The notes: generated by a model not told the origin, from the letters alone. A stretch of 64,000 nucleotides of DNA from Vickermania ingenoplastis (GCA_010157825.1 VFSE01000166.1:186001-250000), one strand, 5' to 3'. Shown: positions 40,645 to 50,947, counted from the first letter of the stretch. A program made the numbers and translations.

Positions 40645-40993
40645 AAATAAAAAATAAAACGTTTTCTTTTTCTCCCCTCTTCGTACACAGAATTTCAGCT
40701 CTACTCGTTTTCACAAAAATTACCAACAATAAAATAAATTATAAAGATACTATCTACAGTTGTGCACATAACGGAGTTGGATCCAACACGACGAGGCACT
40801 AAAGTGAAAGAGAGCCAAAAAAAAAATATCAATGGATGGATGTTCATCAGCATCAGATTGAGTAGTTCAGTGCGCCTGTAAGAGATAGAACAATAAACAA
40901 ACAAACAAACAAAAAAAAAAAAAGATGAACACGAATGAAAGATCTTCCGGCTTTCCCCCTCACCAGCCGCGCTGCTCCAGGGAGTACTCCCGC

Positions 40994-42394
40994 TTATAGG
41001 TTGCTGTGCTGGCCCTCATAGAGGGAAGCAACGAACACGCCGTCACAAAGCTCTACGGGGTACACCTCTGGAACGATGTTGAACTTCTTTTGAAACTTTT
41101 GTTGGGCGCGCCTCACAATACCGTCCATGGACTTCTTTCGCATGAGAGCGAGGATGCAGCCGCCGAAGCCAGCGCCCATAATTCGGCCGCCAGCCACATC
41201 CGGCTCGCTGGCAATCACCTCATGCAGGAAGTTCAACTCGGGGGTTGATATGCGGAGCATGTCGCGCTGCCCGTAGAAGGTGGCGTTGAGCATCTCACCA
41301 GCCCGCTTGTAGCGCTCCTCGGGGGACAAGGGGCAATCGGGGTCGGACAGGCGAATGAACTCGATGGTCCGCATCTGCTCGGCGATATTGAAGGTGCCGC
41401 GGTCAAACTGACCCTGTGTCATATGAGATTTGCAGTCGGCGACGAATTGCACCGGATCGCCCTGGGTGAACTTCTTCGGATTGCGGGCGCAGTCGCAGAA
41501 CTTGAAAGGCTTCCCCCCCAGCTTGACCTTGCTCACTGCGGCCTCCGCCCCCTCCGCATCACTGCGAAGGACGTTGTAGCTGCTGCTGTCATTCGCGCCG
41601 GTGAGCTCGTGCTTCACCATGGAGTTGATGAGCAAGAAGCAGCTGTCCGGCCCCGTGATGTTGTTGATGTCGTGGTTGGTAAAGGTGAGCGCGTCGCAGT
41701 CGAGCGCCATGAAGTTGTTCTGTGTGGCGTGGACGCAGGAGAACTGGTCCAGGATGCCAACGTTGACGCCACAGTATTTGGTCTCGATGAGCAGCGCCTG
41801 CTTGGTAAGGGTGATCTTCTCGTCCCGGTCCCCCTTCGGGAGCTCCGGGAAGTGCTGGCTGCCCTTCTGCTTGGGAAACCGGCGGTACGACTCCTGAATA
41901 GCGGCCTGGATACCGAAGAGGAGCGCCACACCGTAGGACGTGCTGGCGCTCATGCCAGATCCCATCGATAACGTCCCGTGGGAGATGAAGCAGACGCCAC
42001 TGAGTGCGGGGTCCTGGATGGTCTTCTTGAGGTAGTCCAGGGAGATCGCGGTGGCACCAACGGCGAAGGTCGTCCAGTTCTTGTTGTGCTCACCTTCCGC
42101 CACGCTGCTGATCTCGGTGGATTGGCCCTTGGTGGTGGCGAAGCGGATCTTTCCATCGCCCATGAACTTCTTCACGCGCCCGCAGAGGAGATGGCAGCCC
42201 TCGCGCAGACCCGCGGGGCACACGTAGCCGCCCATGTAATCCACGTGCTCCCCGTAAAAGTTGACACGTCCCGGGGCGAAGGAGAAGAGCAGCCACTCCA
42301 CATCCGCCTCCGTGGTGTGGAAAACCTCGTGAAATTTGGGCTTCATCACGGCGAGGGTTTCGCGGATGCGGGAGTCGGGGTAGGAAGGCGGCAT
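40994..42394 (-). CDS. GALK: Galactokinase (GHMP kinase)
   Basis: The 466-residue product begins MPPSYPDSRIRETLAVMK at 42394, 36 nt after a splice AG. GHMP-kinase features are clear. The galactokinase signature APGRVNFYGEHVDYMGG is near residue 42. The ATP-binding motif SMGSGMSASTSYGVAL near 145 has Ser-Met in place of the common LSSSAA. NVGILDQFSCVHA near 215 supplies the catalytic Asp. GRIMGAGFGGCILAL near 408 is GHMP motif 3. The enzyme phosphorylates alpha-D-galactose at C1 using ATP, the first Leloir step, feeding UDP-galactose for glycoconjugates. The last three residues, SNL, are a weak variant of a type 1 glycosomal targeting signal, so a glycosomal site is possible. Known in T. cruzi and Leishmania, absent in T. 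brucei. Confidence 0.96.
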   Translation of the reverse strand: MPPSYPDSRIRETLAVMKPKFHEVFHTTEADVEWLLFSFAPGRVNFYGEHVDYMGGYVCPAGLREGCHLLCGRVKKFMGDGKIRFATTKGQSTEISSVAEGEHNKNWTTFAVGATAISLDYLKKTIQDPALSGVCFISHGTLSMGSGMSASTSYGVALLFGIQAAIQESYRRFPKQKGSQHFPELPKGDRDEKITLTKQALLIETKYCGVNVGILDQFSCVHATQNNFMALDCDALTFTNHDINNITGPDSCFLLINSMVKHELTGANDSSSYNVLRSDAEGAEAAVSKVKLGGKPFKFCDCARNPKKFTQGDPVQFVADCKSHMTQGQFDRGTFNIAEQMRTIEFIRLSDPDCPLSPEERYKRAGEMLNATFYGQRDMLRISTPELNFLHEVIASEPDVAGGRIMGAGFGGCILALMRKKSMDGIVRRAQQKFQKKFNIVPEVYPVELCDGVFVASLYEGQHSNL

Positions 42395-42801
42395 AGGGAA
42401 GCACGAAGGAGAGAAGACAATAAAAATCAACTAGCAGCACAAAAAGGGGAAGAGAAGGAGGGAAGTGCAATGGAGCAGAGGTGGCGGAGCCGCATCCAAC
42501 ACATTCCGCGTCACTTGGAATGCGCTCTTTCAGAAAGCAAATGAACAATAAATATATATAATTAAAAAAAAAAATGACGAAGGAATATACACAATTACTG
42601 CTGGGCCGTGCATATACCAATAGTGTACACAAAAAGACAGGGTGAATCATTAAACAGCAAAAAAAAAAGAAAGAAGAAGTACAATGTGCCGTGGCACACA
42701 CATATATTTCGATTATGTATGAACAAGATGCATCATGATGCCAAACTTTATGGAAGATTCCTTCTATGACGTACGTCTGCCGCACTTCCTCCCGCTGTCG
42801 G
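42395..42801. other. Intergenic gap
   Basis: It includes the galactokinase leader and the 3' flank of the next gene. Two A-rich stretches lie at 42560-42575 and 42655-42675. No gene is supported. Confidence 0.55.
42431..42470 (-). promoter_or_regulatory. Predicted trans-splice acceptor of galactokinase
   Basis: Minus-strand tract rich in C/T (about 42443-42470) is followed by GCTAG, with AG at 42432-42431 and a 36-nt leader to the ATG. Confidence 0.55.
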
Positions 42802-43662
42802 TTACAGAGCGAATCGCCTGGGTGTGGCGGCACACGAGATGGGCGCTCCCCGGGGCTCCAGGGCTGCTCGCAGCTCCAGCAGGTCCGAGACAGAACTCTC
42901 GTTGGCACGCTGCATCATGGCCGGCAGCGCCCGCGAGATACGACTTGAGGAGGTAGGGGTCGACGTCGACGTCCCCTCCAACACGGTAACGTTATCCAGA
43001 GAGAAGGTGTCGAAGAGGACCTTGAAGGCCGCATCCACCTCCGTGTCGGCTGCGCGGCCGCTGGAGGAGGAGGGGGTGAACGGCTGCGTCAGTGCGTTCG
43101 TACTGAAGGTGGCACCGCTCCCGGAGGGTTTTGGGGGCCCACTGACCACATTGAACGGGCGAGGAGTTAGTTGAGGAGCCGTCACGGGGGTGTGGGCCCG
43201 GGCCTGCTGCAGCAACAACACCTCTGCCGCGACCTCCTCCTTGCAGGCGGTACAGAGCTCCCCCACCTCCTTTGCACTGCCAACTGCCCCTACCTTGAGT
43301 TCCTGCTGAAGCGCTGCGCGTACCGCGGCCACAACATCGGTCTGAATCTCTCCTTTTAATTCCTGCACAGCGTTGCGAACGGTGTTCTGAAGGTCCGCTG
43401 GAGCCAAGGCCGTCGAGCAGCACATCCGCGAGGCGGGGCGCAGCGTCTCGTTCGTAGAGGAACTGCTAGGCAGTGTTTCACTGCTGCTCGGCTCACAGGA
43501 AACAGCTGGCTTACGCCTATCGACGGGCGCGCTCTTGTTGAGCTGCTGGACTTGATCGAGCAGCGTTGCCACACATTCCTCTAGCTTTATGTTCCTTTGC
43601 ACCAGATACCGCAGCGCCCCTTGCAGATCGTCGGGACTGTGGGGGTAGGCAGGCGAGATCAT
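42802..43662 (-). CDS. Unknown 286-residue protein with N-terminal coiled coil
   Basis: The first ATG in the frame is at 43662 (MISPAYPHSPDDLQGALRYL); upstream codons in the open frame have no ATG. Residues about 10-45 form an amphipathic helix (LVQRNIKLEECVATLLDQVQ). A second helical stretch (NTVRNAVQELKGEIQTDVVA) follows a Ser/Pro-rich linker. The rest is low-complexity Pro/Ser/Thr with short conserved-looking patches (FSLDNVTVLEG). No family is recognised. Codon and GC use match the neighbours, so it is likely a real lineage-specific gene. Confidence 0.6.
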   Translation of the reverse strand: MISPAYPHSPDDLQGALRYLVQRNIKLEECVATLLDQVQQLNKSAPVDRRKPAVSCEPSSSETLPSSSSTNETLRPASRMCCSTALAPADLQNTVRNAVQELKGEIQTDVVAAVRAALQQELKVGAVGSAKEVGELCTACKEEVAAEVLLLQQARAHTPVTAPQLTPRPFNVVSGPPKPSGSGATFSTNALTQPFTPSSSSGRAADTEVDAAFKVLFDTFSLDNVTVLEGTSTSTPTSSSRISRALPAMMQRANESSVSDLLELRAALEPRGAPISCAATPRRFAL

Positions 43663-44040
43663 TTGGCGCAGCGTCCCGGGGCCCAGGGGGGTTAGTACAG
43701 TATAATCCTGCGTCTCCACGAAGAAAAATAGAATGTGTGAGAAGGGACAAGCGAAGGCTAATGAACCTGCCCGTGCCAGCCCGAATGTTTGGCGCAACTC
43801 TGCGTGTTACACGCACAAGAAAGAGAAGAGAATCAAAAGACGACATAAAATGTGAAACAACACCGCACTACGCCTTCGGCGTGCATGTCTCTGCCCATCA
43901 AAGGCCCCTTTTCTTTCCGTTCCTTTCCCTTTTTCTTTTTTTAATTTTCCTTTTCTTTCTGCTCTTGTTGAACCCTAGCAGGAATGCGTTCGGCTGCCAA
44001 TTGGAGCTCTATCGGAAGCCGTTCTTCCAATGTCCGCACT
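43663..44040. other. Intergenic gap
   Basis: A plus-strand T-rich stretch at 43910-43965 lies near the 3' end of the next gene. No gene is supported. Confidence 0.5.
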
Positions 44041-46194
44041 TCAACCAGGTATGGACCCATGAGGAGCATACATGTAGACCCCGCCAGCGAAGCACACCTT
44101 GTACTTTCCTGTGGCCCAGCTCCTGGACAGGCTGAAGAAACGCTGAAGGCGCCACATAGCCCTGCTGAGGTGGCCGTCTCTCCGCTCGAGGCACATATCC
44201 CCACGCTTAAAGCACCGCAGCAACATGTCTTGCACAAACCAGTTCGTGCGGTACATGGCGGGGCTCAAGGTCCACGCCGCGTCACTCGATGGTACACAGA
44301 CCACCTCCATCGTTCCACGGAAGCGCTCCGCATGAGCGGTACGCACAGTGTTCCACATCACCGCCTTCAGGGTTGTGTTGGAAATGCGGGTGCGCAGCGC
44401 CGTGCGGCTCCCCATAAAACTCTCCCGCTCCGTGTCGCCCTCCGTCATGGCAATGAGAGACCCCGTGAAGATATCCCCTTGTGCTAGCAGCCGCTCCGTG
44501 TCGAAGACGGCGCGGGCGAAGTATCGCAGCACGTCCGGCACCCCTTCTGCGGGGGTTGGGGCATTGGCTGAGCTGGAGGGTCCCCGACGGCTCGCAGCGA
44601 TCTCCTCCAACTTGAGAACGCGAAGCCACTCGTAGGCACACACACCAGAGCTGACGTCCATCTCGTCTCGGTTGGCCTGCGGGTCCCACACCCCTTCCCG
44701 GTGCACGTCCGACTCCTTCCGCAGCGGGCTCACCAACTTTCTCCACTCCTGGCAGAACTGCTCGTAAAAGACGAGTTCCGGCGCGGCGTACGCCTGCCGC
44801 ATGCCGCTCTTTCCCGAGATCAGTATCTCGCAGAGGGTCACTGCGGTGCCGGTGGCGGTGCTCCCAGCCCCCGGCCCCGCCATGGCATGAGTGGGATGCA
44901 TGAACGACGGAAGGGCATGCTGCAGACTGTACAAGGGTGCGCTGTGGCAGTGATAGAACGGGTGTCGGCCGTAGTGGGGCTCCGGGAACGTGCCGACCAC
45001 GGAGATCGGTGCCGCTGGGTCCGACTTGGGCAGCGGCGGCACCGTTGTCAGGTTCAGGGTGGTTTGATTGCTCTCCAACTTGGTCGCTACAAAGTGGCGC
45101 AGCCGCATGCTCATCGCCCGGTTAACCTCTGCGCTCTCCTGCAGTGTATTTGTGTACGCCTGGAGCTTGAAAACGTGGGCCTGCTCCACGTTCCCGGGGC
45201 GCTGCAGGTCCATCAGCACAGGGTCCTGCACGGCCTTGTTTAGCGACAGTGCTTGAAGAGCTACGCTGATCATCTGGATGGGGTACGGCGTACCGGAGAA
45301 CTCTCGCGGTGCCGTCCCGCTGCCGGCGATGGCCGTCTGGAGGGAAATGGGGACCCACTCGGGCGTTTGAAGCAGGAAAAACGCACTCTTCACCGCCATG
45401 ACGCACTGCAGGAGGAGCTTCGAGGCGCTGGGGTGGGGGGACCGCAGCGGGCCCGGGGAACTGCCCACATGGATGACCCGCACGCGCGCCGGCTGGTAGC
45501 TCGGGGCGTCGGCGCCGCCCCAGCACAGGCACTCCGGGCACGTGGTGCGGATCTTCTCCTCTTCCGCCGCCCACGCCTGTCGGATATGCTCCTCCATGTG
45601 CAGGTTGTCCGTCTTCTCTTGGGGCGAGCACACAAGAAACTCGTAGAAGTTGGAGTGTCTTGTGACGCCGCTGCGATGGAGCCGGGCTGCCAGCTCCTGC
45701 ACATCGTCCGCGGTGTAGCGGTGGTCGTACGACATGGAAAAAAGGACTGTGAAGCCGGTGGCGACGCGATCGCTGTTCTCCAGCTCCGGCGGGGCAGAGC
45801 TGCTCGCGTTGTTTGCGGGGCTGGCGGGGCAGCGGGCTGTGCTATGTGGCATGAGAGAGGAGCTGCTGGACGAGGTAGCGAGAGACGGAGTCGGAGGGTC
45901 GGAGGACTTGGCATCGGGGGCCTGCCACTCCATCTCGATCGGCAGCTCAGCTCTAGGCTTCCCTGGAGCTCTTCCGCCCGACTCACTTGCCCGTGTACCC
46001 CACCAGTATGACGCGAGACCTGCCAGCACAAGCAGCAGCGTCACCATCGGGCAGGCTGCGCCAATACGCCGCGACCGGCGTGCCGTAGTGCGGCGCGTGG
46101 CCCGCAATGGATTCTCGGGATCTCTCGAGAACTCCGGCCGCTGCCGCTGGTCGCCCATGCCCAGTCCGTTGCCCACAGACACCGGTGAATACAT
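44041..46194 (-). CDS. Type II membrane protein of unknown function
   Basis: The 717-residue product has a short, Arg-rich cytosolic N-terminus (RATRRTTARRSRRIG), one transmembrane anchor (MVTLLLVLAGLASYWW) at about 50-66 and a long presumably luminal domain. Candidate N-glycosylation sites are visible (NQTT, NLTT, NTTL). Cys/His/Trp-rich patches (CPECLCWGGADAP, HPFYHCHSAP) suggest a disulphide-bonded secretory-pathway domain. No glycosyltransferase DxD context or other catalytic motif is convincing, so I leave the function open. It is a Golgi, ER or surface protein by topology only. Confidence 0.65.
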   Translation of the reverse strand: MYSPVSVGNGLGMGDQRQRPEFSRDPENPLRATRRTTARRSRRIGAACPMVTLLLVLAGLASYWWGTRASESGGRAPGKPRAELPIEMEWQAPDAKSSDPPTPSLATSSSSSSLMPHSTARCPASPANNASSSAPPELENSDRVATGFTVLFSMSYDHRYTADDVQELAARLHRSGVTRHSNFYEFLVCSPQEKTDNLHMEEHIRQAWAAEEEKIRTTCPECLCWGGADAPSYQPARVRVIHVGSSPGPLRSPHPSASKLLLQCVMAVKSAFFLLQTPEWVPISLQTAIAGSGTAPREFSGTPYPIQMISVALQALSLNKAVQDPVLMDLQRPGNVEQAHVFKLQAYTNTLQESAEVNRAMSMRLRHFVATKLESNQTTLNLTTVPPLPKSDPAAPISVVGTFPEPHYGRHPFYHCHSAPLYSLQHALPSFMHPTHAMAGPGAGSTATGTAVTLCEILISGKSGMRQAYAAPELVFYEQFCQEWRKLVSPLRKESDVHREGVWDPQANRDEMDVSSGVCAYEWLRVLKLEEIAASRRGPSSSANAPTPAEGVPDVLRYFARAVFDTERLLAQGDIFTGSLIAMTEGDTERESFMGSRTALRTRISNTTLKAVMWNTVRTAHAERFRGTMEVVCVPSSDAAWTLSPAMYRTNWFVQDMLLRCFKRGDMCLERRDGHLSRAMWRLQRFFSLSRSWATGKYKVCFAGGVYMYAPHGSIPG

Positions 46195-46469
46195 CCCGAG
46201 ATGTATGGCAGACGTGCAGTGACGAGGCTAGCTTTTGTTTTTATTTTGTACTTTTGTGGACCTGGGATTTAAGAGAGGAAAAGTGCGATCAATATGCATA
46301 TAAACGACCGAATACAAATGACAAGAAAAAGGGATATAATCGATCTTGCAGTGATACACATATTTCCCTTTATACGGCACACCTCCTGGCTGCAGTCCAT
46401 AAAAAACTTCAGCGTTAAACGCTGACAAGTCGATGATTTTCTGTTCGTTGTGAGGAGAGCCAGTCGCAA

Positions 46470-47729
46470 TTATTGAATGGCCATGAAGTGCTTCGACACG
46501 CCGAACTTATACACCTGCCGACGGTCATACCCCATATCGTACAAGAAACCCGTGTAGAACTTGTAGAAGGGACCTTGGTAGTAGGTCGTGTGGGCAAACG
46601 TGCTCACCTTCCCACACACAAAGGTCAAGAGGGACTGCGGCCCGCAGATAAGCAGCGGGGGGCGGTACGCGGCCGCTGCGTCTCCTGTGGCACGCACTGG
46701 TGGCGGCATGGTTCGGCGCACCGTCTCGGGCTGGATGCCGCCGGTGAAGAGGTTCTTGCCGAGCTCCAAGCCTTCTGACACCAGCAGCGCGGGGTTCCGG
46801 TAGGCCTCCATCCCGAGCCCAAAGGCGTTGAAGAACACTGTGAAGCGATTGTCCCGGGAGGCGAAGTCCTGGAACTCGCGGCGGAACGGAATCCCTACGG
46901 GGGAGCTATGGCAGTACAGCAGGGACACACACGTTCTGTCCGCCGGCTGCTTGTCCAGATAGTTGAGCAGCTGCAGTGCGACAGAGGCGCCGCCGGTGGT
47001 GCAGATGACCCCTATCTCGCGCTGTGCGTGTGGCTGGTAGCGGAACTCCCTCATCCACCGTCCAAGATGGACCTGCTCGCCAACCGCTAGCCCGCGAAGC
47101 CGTGCAGACATTCGGCCAGGGTCACAGTCCTTTATGGCAAATTCGATAATCCCGCGCTCCTGAGGGTGGGAGATGGGCGTGTACCAGCGTGTGACGGACG
47201 ACAGGCCCCGCACACGCCCGCTGCAGATCTGCACAGAGCTGATAGGGTCGTACCCAGCGTAGTCGTAGTGGTGGGGCAACGCGAACCTGTAGTAGTACAT
47301 GTTGGACCCCTCAACCTGCTGGCGATCAATGAGAGTGATGGGGACCGGCGGTGAGAAGAGCCACCAACGCTGCGCCAGCGGCTTGTGCTCCTGGGACTTG
47401 ACTAGAACACCCTTGTAGAAGGCGTAGCCAGCGGCGCTGCCAACCCCGAGTAGCAGGCCGAGGCGGGCAGCATAGCCGTAGTGGATGCTGTTGAGGGCCC
47501 GACTGAGCATTCTGGGGGCGTCCTGGAGCAGAAACGACCAGCGTCGCCCGGCTGGTGCACCGCCGGCCCCCTCTTCCCATGCGTAGTGGCTGCCAGGGCC
47601 GTCCTGGTGCCCCCACCGGTGCTGCTGGGACCCACCTGCCCCGCCGTCGTGGAATGTCTGCTGCAGGTTTGGAGCAGAGAGCGGCGGCTTCATCACATCC
47701 TTCGTTGGTGCAGGGGGCTGGTGCACCAT
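46470..47729 (-). CDS. Cytochrome-b5-reductase-like flavoprotein, membrane-anchored
   Basis: The 419-residue product has a long Gly/His/Gln-rich N-terminal tail and one hydrophobic anchor (ARLGLLLGVGSAAGYAFYKG) near 83-105, then a ferredoxin-NADP-reductase-type module. The FAD motif is SSVTRWYTPIS near 178 (family R-x-Y-[ST]-P). The NAD(P) lobe starts with IGVICTTGGASVALQLL near 240, where the usual G-G-T/x-G-I-x-P is altered to TTGGASVA. PLLICGPQSL near 360 is the C-G-P cysteine motif. It would pass electrons from NAD(P)H to a b5-like partner, perhaps at the mitochondrial outer membrane. The altered NAD loop makes activity less certain. Confidence 0.8.
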   Translation of the reverse strand: MVHQPPAPTKDVMKPPLSAPNLQQTFHDGGAGGSQQHRWGHQDGPGSHYAWEEGAGGAPAGRRWSFLLQDAPRMLSRALNSIHYGYAARLGLLLGVGSAAGYAFYKGVLVKSQEHKPLAQRWWLFSPPVPITLIDRQQVEGSNMYYYRFALPHHYDYAGYDPISSVQICSGRVRGLSSVTRWYTPISHPQERGIIEFAIKDCDPGRMSARLRGLAVGEQVHLGRWMREFRYQPHAQREIGVICTTGGASVALQLLNYLDKQPADRTCVSLLYCHSSPVGIPFRREFQDFASRDNRFTVFFNAFGLGMEAYRNPALLVSEGLELGKNLFTGGIQPETVRRTMPPPVRATGDAAAAYRPPLLICGPQSLLTFVCGKVSTFAHTTYYQGPFYKFYTGFLYDMGYDRRQVYKFGVSKHFMAIQ

Positions 47730-48410
47730 GCTGCACGACTCGATATCGGCTTATATTTATTCCTTCACCGTCGATATGCTCGGCGCAGATAAGCCGCAAA
47801 CCCCTTTCAGCAGAGCACAGTGCCGAGGCAAAGAGACGAAGTTGTTATTATGGCCTTTAAAAAAAAAAAAAGAAAAAAAAAGGAAGAGAATAAAAGAATA
47901 GAAGAATGAGAGCGACGGTTTGCAGCCCAAATAATCTCCGAGCTCACAGCCAGTCTCCACAAGAGGCCATCTATCCTGCACTTCCCCACCGCAACGCACT
48001 TTTTATTTTCTTTCAATTTTCCTTCATAAACTTACAAGCGCAACAGCGCAGCCTAACTTCAAGATAGGCACCGTCGGAAGACCCCGGCCGCCAACGCACG
48101 GCCTGGCTTGTTGTCCCACCCCACCCGGGCGTGGGCCGGGGCCTCCAAAAGAAGGTGCCGTTCTAACTATGCTATCCCTATGTGTGCCAACACCGGCCTG
48201 TGACTCCACTACAGAGGCGGCGGCGGCGCGGTCGTCTCGCCCACTGTTCTCAGCCGAGACGTTCGTGCCCCGGAGCCCCGAAAAGGGTTTCTTTCAATGA
48301 TTTCCTTCTAGATTTAAGCCGATTTTTTTTCCTTTTTTTTCCGTTCTCTCTTTGCCTCTAACAGGTGTGTATCGGTTTCTTACCTTACTCGCATCCCACG
48401 CGTGCTTCCC
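47730..48410. other. Intergenic gap with a GC-rich core
   Basis: Unlike other gaps, about 48035-48275 is GC-rich and contains short palindromic segments (near 48117-48145). It is flanked by A-rich 47855-47900 and T-rich 48320-48345. No ORF is credible; a structured RNA is possible. Confidence 0.45.
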
Positions 48411-50180
48411 TTAGAGCTGGCCCTTCTCGCCGAGGCCCTGCAGCACGGAACGTGCCTCGCCCGCGGGGACGACCTTCACGCTGCGAGCAGCTCTAAAGGT
48501 ACCCTGCAGTGCCTCTAGCAGTGCCGGTTCCTCACCGTAGAGGAAGGAACGCTCGCGGAAGACTTGGAGGGCCGCGGCGGCGGCGTCGCTACCCTCGCCG
48601 ATCACGACCACGTCGGTACTGGCCAGTGGGATGGCGGCGGGGCGGGGCAGGGCGTCGATGAGCGGTTGGGCATGAGCCGGCCTGCCAAACAGGTGGCCGC
48701 CAGCAAACGCCTTCGTGGCGCCGTCCTCCGTGTAGTTGTGCGGCCACTTAAATCCGAACTCCGATACGTGACGGCGTCCGAACTGGCGGTGGGACTGTGC
48801 GGCGGGGACGCCGAGGCGCAGCGGCAGGCCGCGCTGCACTCGGTTGTTGTGCTCTTCAATAATGTCGTTGGGGGCCGCGGCGGCGCTGCCGGGCAGGGAA
48901 ACGACATCCCACGCGCGGGAGACGGCGCCGTTGGCGATGCGGTGGTGGCGGGACCCGTATAGGTGCGGCGAGGTGCGGACGGTGTCGAGCAGCGCCTCGT
49001 CGGACCCCATCACGAGCGTCAGGCCCTTTCCGTCCGGCGACAGGAGTGAATCACCCGTGACGGTGACGAAGCCCTTGTCGTCCGCGTAGAAGCCCCAGCG
49101 GGCGCACAGGGCTGCGGTCACGTCCAGCAGCGTGTCGCAGCTGGGCTCCCCGGCAAGCACGGCCTTCATGGGGATGCTGTAGGGCTCTACGGCCACGAAG
49201 TGGTTGCTCTCGAGGCTCATGTCGGCCGGGCGAGGGCCGCCGAACTCCTCTACAATTCGGGGGGCTTCAAAATCGAAGCACGGCGCGTGATAAATAAGGA
49301 CGCCGGGGCGGCGCCACGCCCACTCGTCGATGGGAGACTGCCCGACGCGTTTGACAAGCATAATCTCCTGCTGCGCTACGTAGTTGAACTTTCGGAGGGC
49401 GGCCATGGTGGCGAAATAGGCGTGTGTCGGGTTATCGGTGATGATGCGGTACGGGGTCGCCGTCTCGGGGTGGCTGCCGAAGACACCGTCGACCATGTAG
49501 AAGCGGAGCCCCTGGCCGAGGTGGTACTGGATCTCGCGCAGGATGCGCTTTCCGTGCAGGGTAGACACCTCCTTGAAGCCGCTGTTCATGGGCTGCTTGA
49601 GACGCCGGTGCTGCTGATGCTCCGGTGTGTGCGGGAAGACTAGCTGCTGCAGAGGCTGTTGAGGGGCGTCGAAGGGCATCCGCACGGCCCCGCTCTTGGC
49701 GTCCTTGCGGCCCCAGGCTCGGCCGCGGAGCTCGAAGGGGCGGAGGTTGTACTCGCCCACGCCGTAGGTGTAGCGCCACACGCCGGACCACATTCCCGCG
49801 TTGGCCGTGTCGCCGACCTGCGACCAGTTGGAGACGAGGGTGCTGCTGTTCGCATTCCACCACGGCCCCGGGTCCTCGTTGGTTTTCTTGAAGAGAGTGA
49901 GCGAGTCGTAGCCCCACTGGTACATGGTGCGCTGGTAAGAGGCGCCGGCGCCGCTCGGGCTCGGGGCGACCTCCTGGCGGAATACGGGCTTGCGGCGCTC
50001 CTCCTCGGCATCGGGGTTGCAGCAGATCTCGTTCAGGATAGAGATCTGGCCGGCGCTCTGGCCGGCGGGGGCACGAAGCGCCTCCTGCAGGTTCGCGTAT
50101 CGCGCGCCGCGCCGCTGAAAGCAGACAGCGGCGGTGGCCGATGTGGCCAGTTCGCTCGCGGCGGTGAAGCGTTTGAACAT
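48411..50180 (-). CDS. Mitochondrial-type protein distantly like PEP carboxykinase
   Basis: The 589-residue product starts at MFKRFTAASELATSATAAV (50180), a good mitochondrial presequence; the longer frame begins at TTG. The middle resembles the N-terminal lobe of ATP-dependent PEP carboxykinase: FYMVDGVFGSHPETATPYRI near 225-245, followed by TDNPTHAYFATMAALRKF, which parallels the family's DGFAGAD...R-V-x-T-E-x-x-W-H-A-L-F. I do not see an intact kinase-1a P-loop or the metal-binding set; a loose parallel is VTVTGDSLLSPDGKGLTL near 385. If related, it is a non-catalytic relative that may be a structural subunit of a mitochondrial complex. The PEPCK link is a guess. Confidence 0.6.
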   Translation of the reverse strand: MFKRFTAASELATSATAAVCFQRRGARYANLQEALRAPAGQSAGQISILNEICCNPDAEEERRKPVFRQEVAPSPSGAGASYQRTMYQWGYDSLTLFKKTNEDPGPWWNANSSTLVSNWSQVGDTANAGMWSGVWRYTYGVGEYNLRPFELRGRAWGRKDAKSGAVRMPFDAPQQPLQQLVFPHTPEHQQHRRLKQPMNSGFKEVSTLHGKRILREIQYHLGQGLRFYMVDGVFGSHPETATPYRIITDNPTHAYFATMAALRKFNYVAQQEIMLVKRVGQSPIDEWAWRRPGVLIYHAPCFDFEAPRIVEEFGGPRPADMSLESNHFVAVEPYSIPMKAVLAGEPSCDTLLDVTAALCARWGFYADDKGFVTVTGDSLLSPDGKGLTLVMGSDEALLDTVRTSPHLYGSRHHRIANGAVSRAWDVVSLPGSAAAAPNDIIEEHNNRVQRGLPLRLGVPAAQSHRQFGRRHVSEFGFKWPHNYTEDGATKAFAGGHLFGRPAHAQPLIDALPRPAAIPLASTDVVVIGEGSDAAAAALQVFRERSFLYGEEPALLEALQGTFRAARSVKVVPAGEARSVLQGLGEKGQL

Positions 50181-50947
50181 ATGTCCAGCGGGGGGACCCA
50201 AAGCTACAACTTACGTTCACTGTATATCCTAGACGAGGGTCAGCACAGCTCTGCCGGGAATCCGACGAAGATGAATCCTTGACTGCCGCGGAGCAGCAAC
50301 GTACCTAAGCAGAGGAGAACTGGCAATGAACAACCAATAGAAACAAATCAAAAAGAAGGGGAGCGCGAGAGAATAGAGATGCCATATCATCGGCCACGGC
50401 TCTGGAGCGCCGAGCCAAGTTGCGAACACTGCTTGAAGCCTCCGTCGTTATAGTTACGCTTCGTCGCCCACGTTTCTTTATTCATCTTTATTCGTACAGA
50501 GAGCACTAGAGAATGTCCCGAGCACATTTCCCACAGGCACACAATAACAGTAGTAAAAACAAACGTTTTCTCATACACCAAATGGAAATGATCGCAATAT
50601 GAAACATAAAATCAGGTCTACGCATAAGAAATAACAACACCAACACATACACTTCGTATTCTTCTAGATACATCAGGCATAGATTGTGCATTGGGGACGC
50701 AAGGTTAGCATCAGAAAGCAAGCGTCATAGGGTTCACCTATTTGTTTTTGTGTCTTTTCAGTAGATCGGTTGAGAAGACAGATGAACAACAAAAAAGTGG
50801 ATCCTGGATAATTGCGACTCCCGATCTACTAGTGCACCACGGCGTCTGCTGTCGAATTCAATCTCGTCACACACACCCTCCACACACTCTACGCTCTTTC
50901 TCTCGTTTCTTTTGCCAGCGCCGTTTCATCGCCCTACTATATATACC

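Larger units (their letters stand above)
40002..40993. other. Intergenic gap with two microsatellites
   Basis: It holds the galactokinase 3' flank and the Sec20-like 5' flank. It contains (TA)n, (AAT)n and an A run at 40911-40923 next to the galactokinase stop. No gene is supported. Confidence 0.55.
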
